Below are positions 17,459 through 26,923 of a stretch of 64,000 nt of DNA, one piece after another (position 1 is the stretch's first letter; each line of letters starts with the position of its first letter). This DNA is from Kitasatospora aureofaciens. GTDB lineage: Bacteria > Actinomycetota > Actinomycetes > Streptomycetales > Streptomycetaceae. Both the position numbers and the translations under genes were made by a program. The stretch spans positions 1 to 64,000 of the forward strand of contig NZ_JAHTKP010000013.1 in the NCBI RefSeq assembly GCF_019192735.1, given 5' to 3'. The notes below the pieces were generated by a model. It was given only the letters and a program-made list of their open reading frames with translations. It was not told where the DNA came from and ran no database searches.

Positions 17459-18763
17459 TCAGGCGGGCGGCTTGCTCCCGGTGAGCACCCAGCGGACGTC
17501 CACGAACCCCGGTTGCTGCAGGGTCATCCGCCCGTCCTTCACCACCTGGTAGGTGACCCAGGTGTTCACCAGCCGCGGTGACTCGGTGCTGGGCAGCATG
17601 TTTGTGGTGCCCCAGTTCAACGGCGGCGTGAGGCCGACATCGATGCCCTCGCCGCTGTCCAGCAGCCCGGACACCGTCTTCGCGGTGACCTGCTTGCCGG
17701 CCGCGGTCAACTTGTCGGAGACCACGCGGAACACCTCGTACGAGACCCAGGTGGTCTGCACTCCGGGGTCGGAGACGTCGATGGTCCGGCCGCCGTCGGT
17801 GCGCACCACCGCGCGCAGCCCGTCCCAGGTCTTGGCCGACTCCGGTGGGTACCAGCTGGTGACGTACGCGCCGGCCAGCGGGCCGCCGTCGCCGCCGGTG
17901 GAGTCGACCACCGACTGCTGCACGCTGCCGATCACCGAGGCGATCTTCGTGTTCTTCGGCCCCAGCCGCCGGTAGGAGTCCAGCAGGTTGCCGGTCGGCT
18001 CGTTGCCGAGCGCGATGGTGAGGCAGTTGCCCGGGTCGTCCTTGCCGATCGCCTTGCGGACCACCCCGGAGTAGTCGCTGGACTTCTCGGGCGCCTTGAC
18101 GTCGAGCATCTTGATCCCGGCCGGCTTGAGCGCGTTGGCCAGGTAGCCGAGCAGGTTGTCGCCGGCCGGGGTGTCCGGGCGGACCAGCGAGACGCTCTTG
18201 CAGCCGGCCTCGACCAGCTGGCGGCCGCTGCCGCCGATCAGCGCGGGCATGCCGCCGTCCACCGGGTAGGACAGCGGGCTGCTGAACTCCGGCTGGGAGA
18301 TCCCGTAACCGCCGATCAGGGGGATGCCGGCGCGCTCCAGCACCGGCATGAAGTCGTCGCCGTACTGGCTGTACGATCCGATCACCGCGACGGCCTTGGC
18401 GTCCACCGCCTGCTGCGCGCAGGACTTGGCGCCCTCGGCGGTGTTGTGCTCGTTGCAGGTGAGCACCTTCAGCCGGCGTCCGTTCAACCCGCCCTTGAGG
18501 TTGACGTCCCGGCCGATCGCCTCGGCGAGCGCGGTCATGCCCGGCCGGTCGGCGGACCCGGTGCCGGCCGGGGCCCAGGTCATCACGGTGAGGTCGCCGG
18601 TGGTGGCGGAGGCGTCGGCCGGTCCGCCGCACGCGGAGGCCGAGAAGAGGGTGGGGAGCAGGGCCGCGGCGGTGGCGGCCGCGGCGATCGGGCGGCGGCG
18701 TCGGCGCGCGATCTGTTGCTGAGCCTGGTGCTGAGCCTGGAACGAGTCCCTTCGGCGGGTCAT
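17459..18763 (-). CDS. ABC transporter substrate-binding protein (Leu/Ile/Val type)
   Basis: A 434-residue exported binding protein. An arginine-rich N terminus (ARRRRRPIAAAA) leads into a hydrophobic stretch and SASACGG near residue 48, a weak lipobox, so it is probably a lipoprotein. The mature part has the periplasmic-binding type I pattern of branched-chain amino acid receptors (GSYSQYGDDFMPVLERAGIPLIGG, then LVRPDTPAGDNLLGY). ATG 18763 has GAGAGGGAAG upstream. No permease or ATPase genes are adjacent, so its transporter is elsewhere or it acts as a sensor. The ligand is unknown. Confidence 0.78.
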   Translation of the reverse strand: MTRRRDSFQAQHQAQQQIARRRRRPIAAAATAAALLPTLFSASACGGPADASATTGDLTVMTWAPAGTGSADRPGMTALAEAIGRDVNLKGGLNGRRLKVLTCNEHNTAEGAKSCAQQAVDAKAVAVIGSYSQYGDDFMPVLERAGIPLIGGYGISQPEFSSPLSYPVDGGMPALIGGSGRQLVEAGCKSVSLVRPDTPAGDNLLGYLANALKPAGIKMLDVKAPEKSSDYSGVVRKAIGKDDPGNCLTIALGNEPTGNLLDSYRRLGPKNTKIASVIGSVQQSVVDSTGGDGGPLAGAYVTSWYPPESAKTWDGLRAVVRTDGGRTIDVSDPGVQTTWVSYEVFRVVSDKLTAAGKQVTAKTVSGLLDSGEGIDVGLTPPLNWGTTNMLPSTESPRLVNTWVTYQVVKDGRMTLQQPGFVDVRWVLTGSKPPA

Positions 18764-19009
18764 CGGTCTTCCCTCTCTGGGGCGCCCTTCGGCGCACCGG
18801 ACCCAGCCAAGCCCGGGCGCCACAAGCCGAGAGGGCCGAAATGCGAATGGTCGGGAAACGGAAACCGAACTCCCGGTGAGTACGCGTGTAGATCGGGAGT
18901 GGAGCACGAACAGCCGGGGAACGTACGATCGTTCTTCATGTCCGCCAGCACAGATTCTTCGCACCGGTCTGCCCGAAACCCTTCTCGTCCGGGCCACCGC
19001 TCCAGCACC

Positions 19010-19453
19010 ATGGGCGGCATGCCGCTCAATGACCTGCCCTGGTGGCGCTGGCGAGCCCGACTGCGCTCGGCGCTGCACATGCTGTCCGACCCCGGCTTCC
19101 AGCAGGAGACCTGGCTCACCGGCCGGGAGGGGTACGGCGACGTGACCGACGCCGTCTACCGGCTGGTCGAGGACACCTGGCTGGACCGCTGGTCGGCCGA
19201 GAAGTACGTGGGCACGATCTTCCGCGACCAGGCCGAGGCCGCCCTGGTGGACGTCGCCGTGCTGCGGGTGGTCAGCCTGCTGCACGAGGTCGGCGCGGAC
19301 GCCCCGGCCTCCGCCTACCTCGGCCACTCCGGCTGGCCGGAGGCCGTCCGCGCCGCCCGCGAGGCGCACGTCGCGCTGGCGGTGAACGACGGGGACGACC
19401 CGGACGCCCCGCCCAAGTCGCTGGACGTCCTGCGCATCCTGACCTCGGTCTGA
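19010..19453 (+). CDS. conserved hypothetical protein
   Basis: About 147 residues, acidic and helical, with many Trp residues near the N terminus (DLPWWRWRARLRSALHML) and a central HEVGADAPASAYLG. I do not recognise the family. The frame is open upstream to at least 18938 (ATG), but codon bias is poor there, so the start at 19010 or 19019 is favoured. No ribosome-binding site is evident. It lies 136 bases before purU on the same strand. Confidence 0.65.
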   Translation: MGGMPLNDLPWWRWRARLRSALHMLSDPGFQQETWLTGREGYGDVTDAVYRLVEDTWLDRWSAEKYVGTIFRDQAEAALVDVAVLRVVSLLHEVGADAPASAYLGHSGWPEAVRAAREAHVALAVNDGDDPDAPPKSLDVLRILTSV

Positions 19454-19589
19454 GCCGGGGGCCCGTCGCGGGGTCCGTCACCGGGTGAGCGCCGCCGTCC
19501 CGCAGTACGGGCACCGGGACGGCGGCTGTCCAGGATGTGACACGCTGGACCATCCAGGAACGCACGAGCACAGGACGGGACAACCCCAC

Positions 19590-20456
19590 GTGGAACAGCA
19601 GTCGGCCAGCGCCCAGTACGTCCTCACGCTGTCCTGCCCCGACAAGCAGGGCATCGTCCACGCGGTCTCCAGCTACCTCTTCATGACCGGCTGCAACATC
19701 ATCGACAGCCAGCAGTTCGGGGACGGGGAGAGCGGGCTGTTCTTCATGCGGGTGCACTTCTCCGCCGCCGAGCCGGTCAGCGCGGACAAGCTGCGGGCCA
19801 GCTTCGCCGCGATCGGCGCCTCGTTCGGGATGGAGTGGCAGATCCACCCGACCGAGGAGAAGATGCGGATCATCCTCATGGTCAGCAAGTTCGGGCACTG
19901 CCTGAACGACCTGCTGTTCCGCAGCCGGATCGGCGCGCTGCCGGTGGAGATCGCCGCGGTGGTCTCCAACCACACCGACTTCCGCGACCTCACCGAGGGC
20001 TTCGGCATCCCGTTCCACCACATCCCGGTGACCAAGGACACCAAGGCCGAGGCCGAGCAGCAGCTGCTGGACCTGGTGGCCGAGGAGAACGTCGAACTAG
20101 TCGTGCTGGCCCGCTACATGCAGGTGCTCTCGGACGACCTGTGCAAGGCGCTGTCCGGCCGGGTGATCAACATCCACCACTCCTTCCTGCCGAGCTTCAA
20201 GGGCGCCAAGCCGTACCACCAGGCGCACGCCCGGGGCGTGAAGCTGATCGGCGCCACCGCGCACTACGTCACGGCCGACCTCGACGAGGGCCCGATCATC
20301 GAGCAGGAGGTGGCCCGGGTGACCCACGACATCACCCCGGACCAGCTGGTCGCGCTCGGCCGGGACGTCGAGTGCCAGGCGCTGGCGCGCGCGGTGAAGT
20401 GGCACAGCGAGCACCGGGTGCTGCTCAACGGCAGCCGGACGGTCGTCTTCGCGTAA
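19590..20456 (+). CDS. purU: formyltetrahydrofolate deformylase
   Basis: A 288-residue PurU. The N-terminal ACT domain (YVLTLSCPDKQGIVHAVSSYL, about residues 8-28) senses amino acids. The formyl-hydrolase domain starts near residue 90. It carries the catalytic INIHHSFLPSF motif, HYVTADLDEGPIIEQ with the catalytic Asp, and an N-H pair. It hydrolyses 10-formyl-THF to THF and formate, balancing one-carbon units for purine synthesis. The start is GTG 19590 behind GGACGGGA. It is monocistronic in this window. Confidence 0.95.
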   Translation: MEQQSASAQYVLTLSCPDKQGIVHAVSSYLFMTGCNIIDSQQFGDGESGLFFMRVHFSAAEPVSADKLRASFAAIGASFGMEWQIHPTEEKMRIILMVSKFGHCLNDLLFRSRIGALPVEIAAVVSNHTDFRDLTEGFGIPFHHIPVTKDTKAEAEQQLLDLVAEENVELVVLARYMQVLSDDLCKALSGRVINIHHSFLPSFKGAKPYHQAHARGVKLIGATAHYVTADLDEGPIIEQEVARVTHDITPDQLVALGRDVECQALARAVKWHSEHRVLLNGSRTVVFA

Positions 20457-20502
20457 CGGCCTTCGCGCGGCGGCTTTTCGCGCAGTGGCCGCGCTCGGCC
20501 TC

Positions 20503-21717
20503 TCAGGGCCGGGACAGCAGCGGCAGCGCGTGCAGCACCTCGCGGATCGCGGCCCGGTCGCCGTGCTCGCCGACCGGCAGCCGGTCCGGGTCGCGGTGCG
20601 CGGCGGCGAGCTGGCAGAACTCCAGCCCGTCCAGCACCATCGAGGCCACCGGCTCGCCGCCCGGCGGTCCGCTCTGCCGATCGTCCGGGGCGGTTCCGTC
20701 CAGGGGTATCAGCCACTCGCCGGCCGCCGGTCCGTCGATCACCAGCCGTAGCAGCCGGCCGCCTCGTCCGTCCCGTCCGTCTGCGGGCGGCGCGGCCGGT
20801 GCCCCGGCGTGCTCGGGCCGGGCGGCCCGCAGGCCGGCCAGGGCGTGCGGGAGCATCCGGACCGCCAGATCCACCATCTGCCGCAGGTGCTGCGGCGCGG
20901 GCGGGGCGTACGGGTAGGCGACCGCGCGGGCCACGTCCTCGCCGTGCACGTAGCACTCGAAGGCGCGATCCACGAAGGCGTCGCGCAGCGGGACGGTGGC
21001 GAAGCCGTAGTCGACCGGGGTGTTGCCCTGCGAGGCCAGTACGGCGGTGCGGACGAGTTCGTGGGTCTGCCGACGCCAGCGGGCGCGCACCGACTGCGGC
21101 GGGCGCCCGGCCTGGTCGGCGGCCAGCCGGGCGGAGCGCTCGGTGATCCCGGCGAACCGGCCGCCCTGCGGCGGCACCCGGGGCGCCGACGGCACGGCGG
21201 CGGGCTCTTGCGGCGGTACGCGGCGCTCGGCGGGCGCCACGGCGCCGCCAGGGCCGGCCGGCACCGGGTCGGGCAGGCCGAGGGCGAGCGCCAGATAGCC
21301 GTCCACGGCGGCGAGATGGCACAACACCTCGGCCGGGCGCAGGTACTCCGTGCCGCCGTGCCACGGGAGCTCGACGACCTCCTGCCACTCCTCCGGGCCG
21401 AGGTCGCGCAGCAGCGCGTCGAGCTTGGCGGTCTCCGCCGAGTACGGCAACCCCCAGGCGGGGACGGGCAGTTCGGCCGGACGGCGGGCCAGGCACCAGT
21501 CGAGCACCTGCTGGCGCAGCGAGCCGGGCTGGTCGAGCGGTTCGTCGACGGCGAGCCAGCCGGCCGCCTCGCGCAGCCGGGCGGCCTCCTCGGCGCACTC
21601 CGAGCAGGCGCGCAGGTGCAGTTCGAGTTCGGCGGCCTCGGGCCGCGGGCAGGCGCCGAGGGCCCAGGCGCCGAGCAGTGAGCGCAGGGCGTCGTGCTGC
21701 TCCTCGGTGGTGGTCAC
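20503..21717 (-). CDS. zinc-finger anti-sigma-like protein fused to a maleylpyruvate-isomerase-like domain
   Basis: About 404 residues. The N terminus has a ZAS-type motif, HLRACSECAEE (H-x3-C-x2-C), of zinc anti-sigma factors. After residue 85 it continues with an MDMPI_N-like (mycothiol-dependent maleylpyruvate isomerase) region containing WHGGTEYLRPAEVLCHLAAVDGY and later DAFVDRAFECYVHGEDVARA. Its GTG start overlaps the stop of the upstream sigma factor gene, so the two are coupled. It probably binds and inhibits that sigma factor, releasing it in response to a thiol or metal signal. The fusion is known in actinomycetes. Confidence 0.8.
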   Translation of the reverse strand: MTTTEEQHDALRSLLGAWALGACPRPEAAELELHLRACSECAEEAARLREAAGWLAVDEPLDQPGSLRQQVLDWCLARRPAELPVPAWGLPYSAETAKLDALLRDLGPEEWQEVVELPWHGGTEYLRPAEVLCHLAAVDGYLALALGLPDPVPAGPGGAVAPAERRVPPQEPAAVPSAPRVPPQGGRFAGITERSARLAADQAGRPPQSVRARWRRQTHELVRTAVLASQGNTPVDYGFATVPLRDAFVDRAFECYVHGEDVARAVAYPYAPPAPQHLRQMVDLAVRMLPHALAGLRAARPEHAGAPAAPPADGRDGRGGRLLRLVIDGPAAGEWLIPLDGTAPDDRQSGPPGGEPVASMVLDGLEFCQLAAAHRDPDRLPVGEHGDRAAIREVLHALPLLSRP

Positions 21718-22319
21718 GTGCCGCCGTCCCCGTCCTCGCCGCCCGCGTGTGCCGCGCACTGGCGGGCGCGCTCCTCGGCCAGTTCGGTGGCCAGCAGTTC
21801 CAGGCCGAGCCGCATCCGCTGCTTGGCGGCCTGCTCGCTGATGCCGAGCCGGCGGGCCGTCTCCTGGTAGGTGCGGCCGTCGTAGTACGTCACCGCGATG
21901 GTCTCACGCAGGCTCTGGGGCAGGGAGTCGACCACGTACTGCATGCGCGCGGCGGTGGCGACCTCGCGGATCTCGTCCTCGGCCGGCCCATCCGGCGCGT
22001 GGAGTTCGGCGGCCCGGCGCAGGCGCAGCCGGTCGACGGCGCGGCGGTGGGTGAGCGCGCCGAGCCAGGAGCGCAGCGAGCCCTGGGCCGGGTCGAAGGC
22101 CTCGGGGTGCTCCCAGACGTGGACGAAGATCTCCCTCGTGAGCTGGGCGGCGGCGGCCTGGTCGGCGAGGATCCGCCCGGCGAGGCCGTGCACCATCGGC
22201 GCGAGCTGGTCGTAGAGTTCGCCGAGCGCGGTCTCCTCGCCGCGGGCGAGGCGCCGTTGGAGCTGCTCGTCCCAGCGCGGGGTGCTGCCGGGGGTGGCCA
22301 TCGGGCCGGGGGCGGCCAT
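21714..22319 (-). CDS. ECF-type RNA polymerase sigma factor
   Basis: This 201-residue sigma factor has region 2 (GELYDQLAPMVHGLAGRILAD to VWEHPEAFDP) and a region-4 helix-turn-helix (YQETARRLGISEQAAKQRMRLGL). It should direct RNA polymerase to a small stress regulon. It is coupled to the zinc-finger anti-sigma gene by a GTGA overlap. The start is ATG 22319, with AGGAGGG about 10 bases upstream; an alternative ATG is at 22301. The regulon and inducer are unknown. The divergent region upstream probably holds its autoregulated promoter. Confidence 0.86.
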   Translation of the reverse strand: MAAPGPMATPGSTPRWDEQLQRRLARGEETALGELYDQLAPMVHGLAGRILADQAAAAQLTREIFVHVWEHPEAFDPAQGSLRSWLGALTHRRAVDRLRLRRAAELHAPDGPAEDEIREVATAARMQYVVDSLPQSLRETIAVTYYDGRTYQETARRLGISEQAAKQRMRLGLELLATELAEERARQCAAHAGGEDGDGGT

Positions 22320-22815
22320 CGGAAACCGCCCTCCTGGCCTGGGGTTCGCTGCCGTACTCCACGGTATCTTGCGGCCCGTCGGCGGCGGGAGGATTCCCGA
22401 AGAAGGGACCCGGAGTTTCGGATCGTCACATGGTGGGACGTTCCGCTCGTGGGACGGTCCGGCGAAGCCGCTGTTCGAAGGCTGTTGGACATATGTCGCA
22501 CGGGTGGTTCGCGAGTGGCGGGCCGGGTGTCGGGGGTGTCCGGCGGTAGGTTCGCCACTGCCGGTCCGGGCGGGTCGGCCGCGGTCCGGACGAGTGCCGG
22601 TGCGAGGCTCGCCAGAGTGAGCGGGACAGTATGCACTGCCGTGTCCCCCGATCGCTGGAATATGCCCGAAGCGCTTGCTGCGGTCCTTCCGCCCACCCAT
22701 CCTGAGGCGTATTCGTGTCGCGGCCAGCACCGGGTGGGACGTGCGAGGGTCCGCCGGCCGGCCGAACAGGCCCGATCGGGACGATGGCCGAACTGCGAGT
22801 GCAGGTGGTGGAGCG
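22320..22815. other. 496-base divergent intergenic region
   Basis: The region lies between the sigma factor gene and the rightward ATP-binding gene. Codon bias on both strands is poor, and it has no convincing gene. It holds several TCGG/CCGA half-symmetries but no strong promoter that I can point to. Confidence 0.5.
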
Positions 22816-23304
22816 GTGCAGGTTCTTCAAGTGCAGCTGGCGGTGCAGGCGGATCCCGCCGAGGTCGGCCGGGCCCGCCGGTGGGTGCGCTCGCGGCTGC
22901 TGAACCACGGGGTGGACCCGGACGCGCCGATGGCCGAGACGGTGGTGCTGGTGGTCTCCGAGCTGGTGACCAACGCCGTGGTGCACACCGGCTGTCCGGC
23001 CGTGCTGCGGCTCTGCCTGCCGGTGGACGAGGCGTCGGCGGGCTCGGCGTCGGCGGGCTCGGCGCAGGCCTGCCCGCTGCGGGTCGAGGTCGCGGACGCC
23101 AGCCAGGTGGCGCCGGCCCCGCGGCACGCCGGCGCGGACGCGGACGCCACCAACGGGCGCGGCCTGGAGCTGGTCGAGCTGCTCTGCGACCGTTGGGGCT
23201 GGTACCCGGACGGCTCGGGCAAGCGGGTCTGGTGCGAGATCGGCGCGGACGCCCGGCCGGTGGACCCGCTGGCGAGCGTGGACTGGGCAGCGCTCGCGCA
23301 GTAG
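22816..23304 (+). CDS. ATP-binding HATPase regulator (RsbW-like)
   Basis: About 162 residues. It has an HATPase fold with the N-box VVLVVSELVTNAVVHTG and a G-box containing NGRGLELVELLCDRWGW. Such proteins are streptomycete anti-sigma/anti-anti-sigma components. I chose GTG 22816, preceded by GGTGGAG; the open frame extends to 22675 but that part has weak coding bias. It has no partner gene next to it. Its relation to the divergent ECF sigma factor is only positional. Confidence 0.78.
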   Translation: MQVLQVQLAVQADPAEVGRARRWVRSRLLNHGVDPDAPMAETVVLVVSELVTNAVVHTGCPAVLRLCLPVDEASAGSASAGSAQACPLRVEVADASQVAPAPRHAGADADATNGRGLELVELLCDRWGWYPDGSGKRVWCEIGADARPVDPLASVDWAALAQ

Positions 23305-23817
23305 CGCCGGGGAGCCCGTCACCAGGAGCGCCCGGGGCCCGTCGCGATCACCGGCCCTTCACGATCACCGGCCCTTCACGATCATCGGGCCGAAACCTGA
23401 CGCAACCATTCCGAATTTCCGACAACCCATTGACGTGACGTATCCGACTGATCACGCTTGGGAACAGCTCTCCGTCGCGAGGGGACGCCGAGGGACACCC
23501 GAACGCCGCTGCGGTGCTGCCGTCCAGGGGGATGAAGTCGGCAGGGGGGCCGTGGACTGCCGGTCGCGGGTCGCTCCTCGGCGAGTGCGGAGAGCGGGTG
23601 CGCGGGTTCAGGGCCCGTGCGTTGCGATTGGGTGGCGGCCCGCCGTGCCGTGCTCAGGGTGCGTACGGCCCGCCGCCATCCAATCCGCGGTGCGGTTCGC
23701 CGTTCCGTTCCGCGCCCCGGCTGCGTTCCGTCTGCGCCTCGTTGGCGTTCCGGAGGGTCGGTTTCCGGCCACCCGATCAGACTTCTCCCAGGAAGCCCTC
23801 AGGGAGTTGGCCCGGCC
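23305..23817. other. intergenic region with a short tandem repeat
   Basis: 513 bases without a convincing gene. At 23345-23390 a 17-base unit (CGATCACCGGCCCTTCA) occurs twice, with a third partial copy (CGATCATCGGGCCG). The rest is unremarkable; frames on both strands lack codon bias. Confidence 0.5.
23345..23390 (+). repeat. 17-bp tandem repeat, 2.5 copies
   Basis: Two perfect copies and a partial third of a 17-base unit lie downstream of the ATPase gene. It could be slippage or part of a terminator region. Confidence 0.75.
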
Positions 23818-24786
23818 TCAGGAAACCGCCCGGAAGGTCCGCCGGTAGGCGCTCGGCGCCACGTCGAGCCGCCCACGCAGCTGGAGCCGGAGCGAGGCCG
23901 CCGTGCCGAAGCCGGACTCCCGGGCCACCTGGTCGATGGTCAGGTCGGTGCGCTCCAGCAACTGCCGGGCCCGCTCGGTGCGTTGGACGGTGAGCCACTG
24001 GCCCGGGCTGCTGCCGGTCTCCTCGCGGAAGCGCCGGGTGAAGGTCCGCACGCTCATCCCGGCCCGGTCGGCGAGCTGGCGCAAAGCGAGCGGTTCGTCC
24101 AGGTGCTCCAGCGCCCAGGCGCGTACCGCCGCGGTGCCGGCGCCGCCGGTCTCCGCCGGGCTCGGGGCCTCCACGTACTGCTTCTGACCGCCCTCGCGCC
24201 ACGGCGGGACCAGGCAGTTGCGGGCCACCGCGTTGGCGACCGCGCTGCCGTGGTCGCGGCGGACCACGTGCAGGCACAGGTCCACCCCGGCGGCCACCCC
24301 GCCGGAGGTGAGGATGTCGCCGTCGTCGGTGTAGAGCACGTCCGGGTCGAGCCGGACCCGGGGGTACAGCTGGGCGAAGCGTTCGGTGTAGCGCCAGTGC
24401 GTGGTGGCCGGGCGGCCGTCCAGCAGGCCGGCGGCGGCCAGCAGGAACGAGCCGGTGCAGATCGACATGAGCCGGGTGCCGGGCCGGATCCGGGCCAGGG
24501 CGGCGGCCAGTTCGGGGGTGAACGCGGCGTCGACGTTGGCCGGGCTGGAGTCGGCGCAGGCCGGGATCACCACCGTGTCGGCCCGCTCCAGGAGTTCGGG
24601 GCCGTGGTCGACGGCGACCCTGAAGTCGGCGCTGGTGGCGACAGGCCGACCGTCCAGCGTGCACGTGGCGACCTCGTAGAGCGGCTCGTCGTCCGGGCCC
24701 CTGGCACCGCCGAAGATGCGGGCGGGGATGCCCAGTTCGAAGGCGATCGCCCCCTCCAGGGCCAGGACCGCGACCAGATGCGTCAT
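23818..24786 (-). CDS. GlxA-type AraC-family transcriptional regulator
   Basis: This 322-residue protein has an N-terminal DJ-1/PfpI-like domain (LALEGAIAFELGIPARIFGG to ICTGSFLLAAAGLLDGRPATTHW, containing the CTGSFLLAAAGLL nucleophile-elbow Cys) and a C-terminal AraC helix-turn-helix pair (LRQLADRAGMSVRTFTRRFREETGSSPGQWL). The family regulates amine, amino-acid or small-molecule catabolism. ATG 24786 follows GAGGGGGAG; the frame is open upstream. It is divergent from the MFS gene at 24910, its likely target. Confidence 0.88.
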   Translation of the reverse strand: MTHLVAVLALEGAIAFELGIPARIFGGARGPDDEPLYEVATCTLDGRPVATSADFRVAVDHGPELLERADTVVIPACADSSPANVDAAFTPELAAALARIRPGTRLMSICTGSFLLAAAGLLDGRPATTHWRYTERFAQLYPRVRLDPDVLYTDDGDILTSGGVAAGVDLCLHVVRRDHGSAVANAVARNCLVPPWREGGQKQYVEAPSPAETGGAGTAAVRAWALEHLDEPLALRQLADRAGMSVRTFTRRFREETGSSPGQWLTVQRTERARQLLERTDLTIDQVARESGFGTAASLRLQLRGRLDVAPSAYRRTFRAVS

Positions 24787-24909
24787 GTGCGTTCTCCCCC
24801 TCGGGCGTGTGGACCGCAGCCAGGGTACGCCGGGCCGTGGCCCGATTCTTGCTAAAGCTGGCATTCAGGCCACTCGTCGCGGCCGCGCCGGATCGCGACA
24901 CTCGACCGC

Positions 24910-26232
24910 GTGACCGAACACGACGTCCTCGCCCCCACCCCGACCCCCACCCCCGACGCACCCGCCCGCCCCGCCCGGTTCCGGGTGCACTACGCCTGGG
25001 TGGTAGCCGGCGTCTCGCTGCTGGTGCTGCTCGGCTCGGCCGGCTTCCGCTCCACGCCCAGCCTCATGATGGACGCCCTGCACAACGAGTTCGGCTGGTC
25101 GCTCGGGACCATCTCCATCGCCACCTCCGTCAACCTCACCCTCTACGGCCTCACCGCCCCCTTCGCCGCCGCCCTGATGGACCGCTTCGGCGTCCGCCTG
25201 GTCGTGGTCTGCGCGCTGCTCACCATCTCGGTCGGCTCCGGGCTCACCATGCTGATGCGCGAGCCGTGGCAACTGGTGCTCTGCTGGGGCGTGCTGGTCG
25301 GCCTCGGCAGCGGCTCGATGGCCGGCGCCTTCGCCACCACCATCACCGGCCGCTGGTTCCGGGCCCGCCAGGGCCTGGTCACCGGCGTGCTGACGGCCGC
25401 CGGGGCGGCGGGCAACCTGATCTTCCTGCCGGTCGGCGCCTGGCTGGTGGAACACCACGGCTGGCGCTCGGCGGTGGTCGTGGTCTCGCTCGCGGCCAGC
25501 GCGGTCGCCGTCCCGGTCCTGCTGCTGATGCGCGAACGGCCCGCCGACATCGGCCTGTTCCCGTACGGCGCGACCGAGGCGCCGCCGGCTCCCGCCGCCG
25601 ACAACCGGGCGCTCGCCCGCTCGCTGCGGGTCCTCCGGGACGCCGCCCGCACCCGGGCGTTCTGGCTGCTGGCCGGTTCCTTCGCGATCTGCGGCGCCAC
25701 CACGGCCGGCCTGGTCGGCACCCACTTCATCCCGGCCGCCCACGACCACGGCATGCCGGTCACCACGGCGGCGAGCCTGCTCGCCCTGATCGGCGTCTTC
25801 GACGTGGCCGGCACCATCGCCAGCGGCTGGTTCACCGACCGCGTCGACTCCCGGCTCCTGCTGGTCGTCTACTACGCGCTGCGCGGGCTCTCGCTGCTCC
25901 TGCTGCCGCAGCTGCTCGCCGGCTCGCTGCAGCCGCCGATCCTGGCCTTCGTCATCTTCTACGGCCTGGACTGGGTGGCCACCGTGCCGCCGACCGTCGC
26001 GCTGTGCCGCCGGCACTTCGGCGAGGACGCGCCGATCGTCTTCGGCTGGGTCCTGGCCAGCCACCAGATCGGCGCGGCGGTGGTGGCCGGACTGGCCGGC
26101 CTCGCCCGGGACGCGCTCGGCAACTACGACCTCACCTGGTACGGCGCGGGCGCGCTCTGCGTGATAGCCGTCGGCCTCTGCCTCGCACTGCGCACCAACC
26201 ATGGTGACCGGCCGGCGCCCGCCCTGTCGTAA
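24910..26232 (+). CDS. MFS transporter (OFA/monocarboxylate-like)
   Basis: A 440-residue transporter with 12 predicted membrane segments. The loop-2/3 motif (AALMDRFGVRLVV) is at about residues 88-100. Its layout resembles oxalate/formate or monocarboxylate MFS antiporters (OFA-like). It starts at GTG 24910, 123 bases from the divergent AraC regulator, which may control it. The substrate is not known. Confidence 0.85.
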   Translation: MTEHDVLAPTPTPTPDAPARPARFRVHYAWVVAGVSLLVLLGSAGFRSTPSLMMDALHNEFGWSLGTISIATSVNLTLYGLTAPFAAALMDRFGVRLVVVCALLTISVGSGLTMLMREPWQLVLCWGVLVGLGSGSMAGAFATTITGRWFRARQGLVTGVLTAAGAAGNLIFLPVGAWLVEHHGWRSAVVVVSLAASAVAVPVLLLMRERPADIGLFPYGATEAPPAPAADNRALARSLRVLRDAARTRAFWLLAGSFAICGATTAGLVGTHFIPAAHDHGMPVTTAASLLALIGVFDVAGTIASGWFTDRVDSRLLLVVYYALRGLSLLLLPQLLAGSLQPPILAFVIFYGLDWVATVPPTVALCRRHFGEDAPIVFGWVLASHQIGAAVVAGLAGLARDALGNYDLTWYGAGALCVIAVGLCLALRTNHGDRPAPALS

Positions 26233-26240
26233 CGGACGAC

Positions 26241-26246
26241 TAGGCT
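26241..26246 (+). promoter_or_regulatory. candidate -10 element TAGGCT
   Basis: TAGGCT lies 8 bases before the ATG at 26255, consistent with a leaderless transcript. The -35 region is weak. Confidence 0.4.
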
Positions 26247-26254
26247 CCGCACCC

Positions 26255-26782
26255 ATGACGCTCACCTTCACGTTGGACCCGAAGCCCGATCCCGACCTGC
26301 GCAGCGCGGTCGTCCGTCTGTGGGCCGACGTCACCAACGCCGGCGGTGCCGTCGGCTTCGTGGCGCCGGTCACGGAGGACGAAGTCTGGGACACCGCCGA
26401 CCGCCAGTTCGCCGGCATAGCGCCGGACGGCCCGGACCGGCTGCTGGTCGCCCACGAGACGGAGACCGGCCGGCTGGTCGGTGTGCTCTTCTTCGAGTCG
26501 ATGCGCTTCGACCTCATGGAGCACTGGCGGATGCTCAAGCGGGTCATGGTGCACCCCGACACCCAGGGCCGCGGCTACGGCGTGCAGCTGATGGCCGAGG
26601 CCGAGCGGGTCGCCCGGGAGTGGGGGCTGGCGGGTCTGCGGTTGACGGCGCGCGGCGGGCAGGGCCTGGAGCGGTTCTACGACCGCTGCGGCTACCGCGA
26701 GGTCGGCCGGGTGCCGGGCGCGATCCGGGTCGCCCCCGGGGACGACCGGGACGACATCACCTTCTGGCTCGACCTGCGCTGA
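26255..26782 (+). CDS. GNAT-family N-acetyltransferase
   Basis: A 175-residue GNAT fold. Motif A, which binds acetyl-CoA, reads RVMVHPDTQGRGYGVQLMAEAE near residues 92-113. The C-terminal part has LTARGGQGLERFYDRCGYREVGRVPG. The substrate is unknown; both small-molecule and protein amines are possible. It starts at ATG 26255, which may be leaderless. The frame is open upstream to 26201, but the -10 position argues for 26255. Confidence 0.87.
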   Translation: MTLTFTLDPKPDPDLRSAVVRLWADVTNAGGAVGFVAPVTEDEVWDTADRQFAGIAPDGPDRLLVAHETETGRLVGVLFFESMRFDLMEHWRMLKRVMVHPDTQGRGYGVQLMAEAERVAREWGLAGLRLTARGGQGLERFYDRCGYREVGRVPGAIRVAPGDDRDDITFWLDLR

Positions 26783-26923
26783 TCCGGGCAGCGGCGCGGC
26801 CGTGGTGGGCGGGGGCGGGCCGTGGCTGGCGGGGACGGGGCGACCCGTTCCCCGCGCTGCCCGTCAGGCATGCTTCACTGGGAGACCGGCCCCCGCCTCC
26901 CGCACAGTGAAGGATGTGTTCCA

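Noticed and set aside
23435..23993. Two open frames after the ATPase gene (23435-23848, 23514-23993)
   Set aside because: Their codon bias is poor, they have no domain or ribosome-binding site, and the second overlaps the AraC gene antisense.
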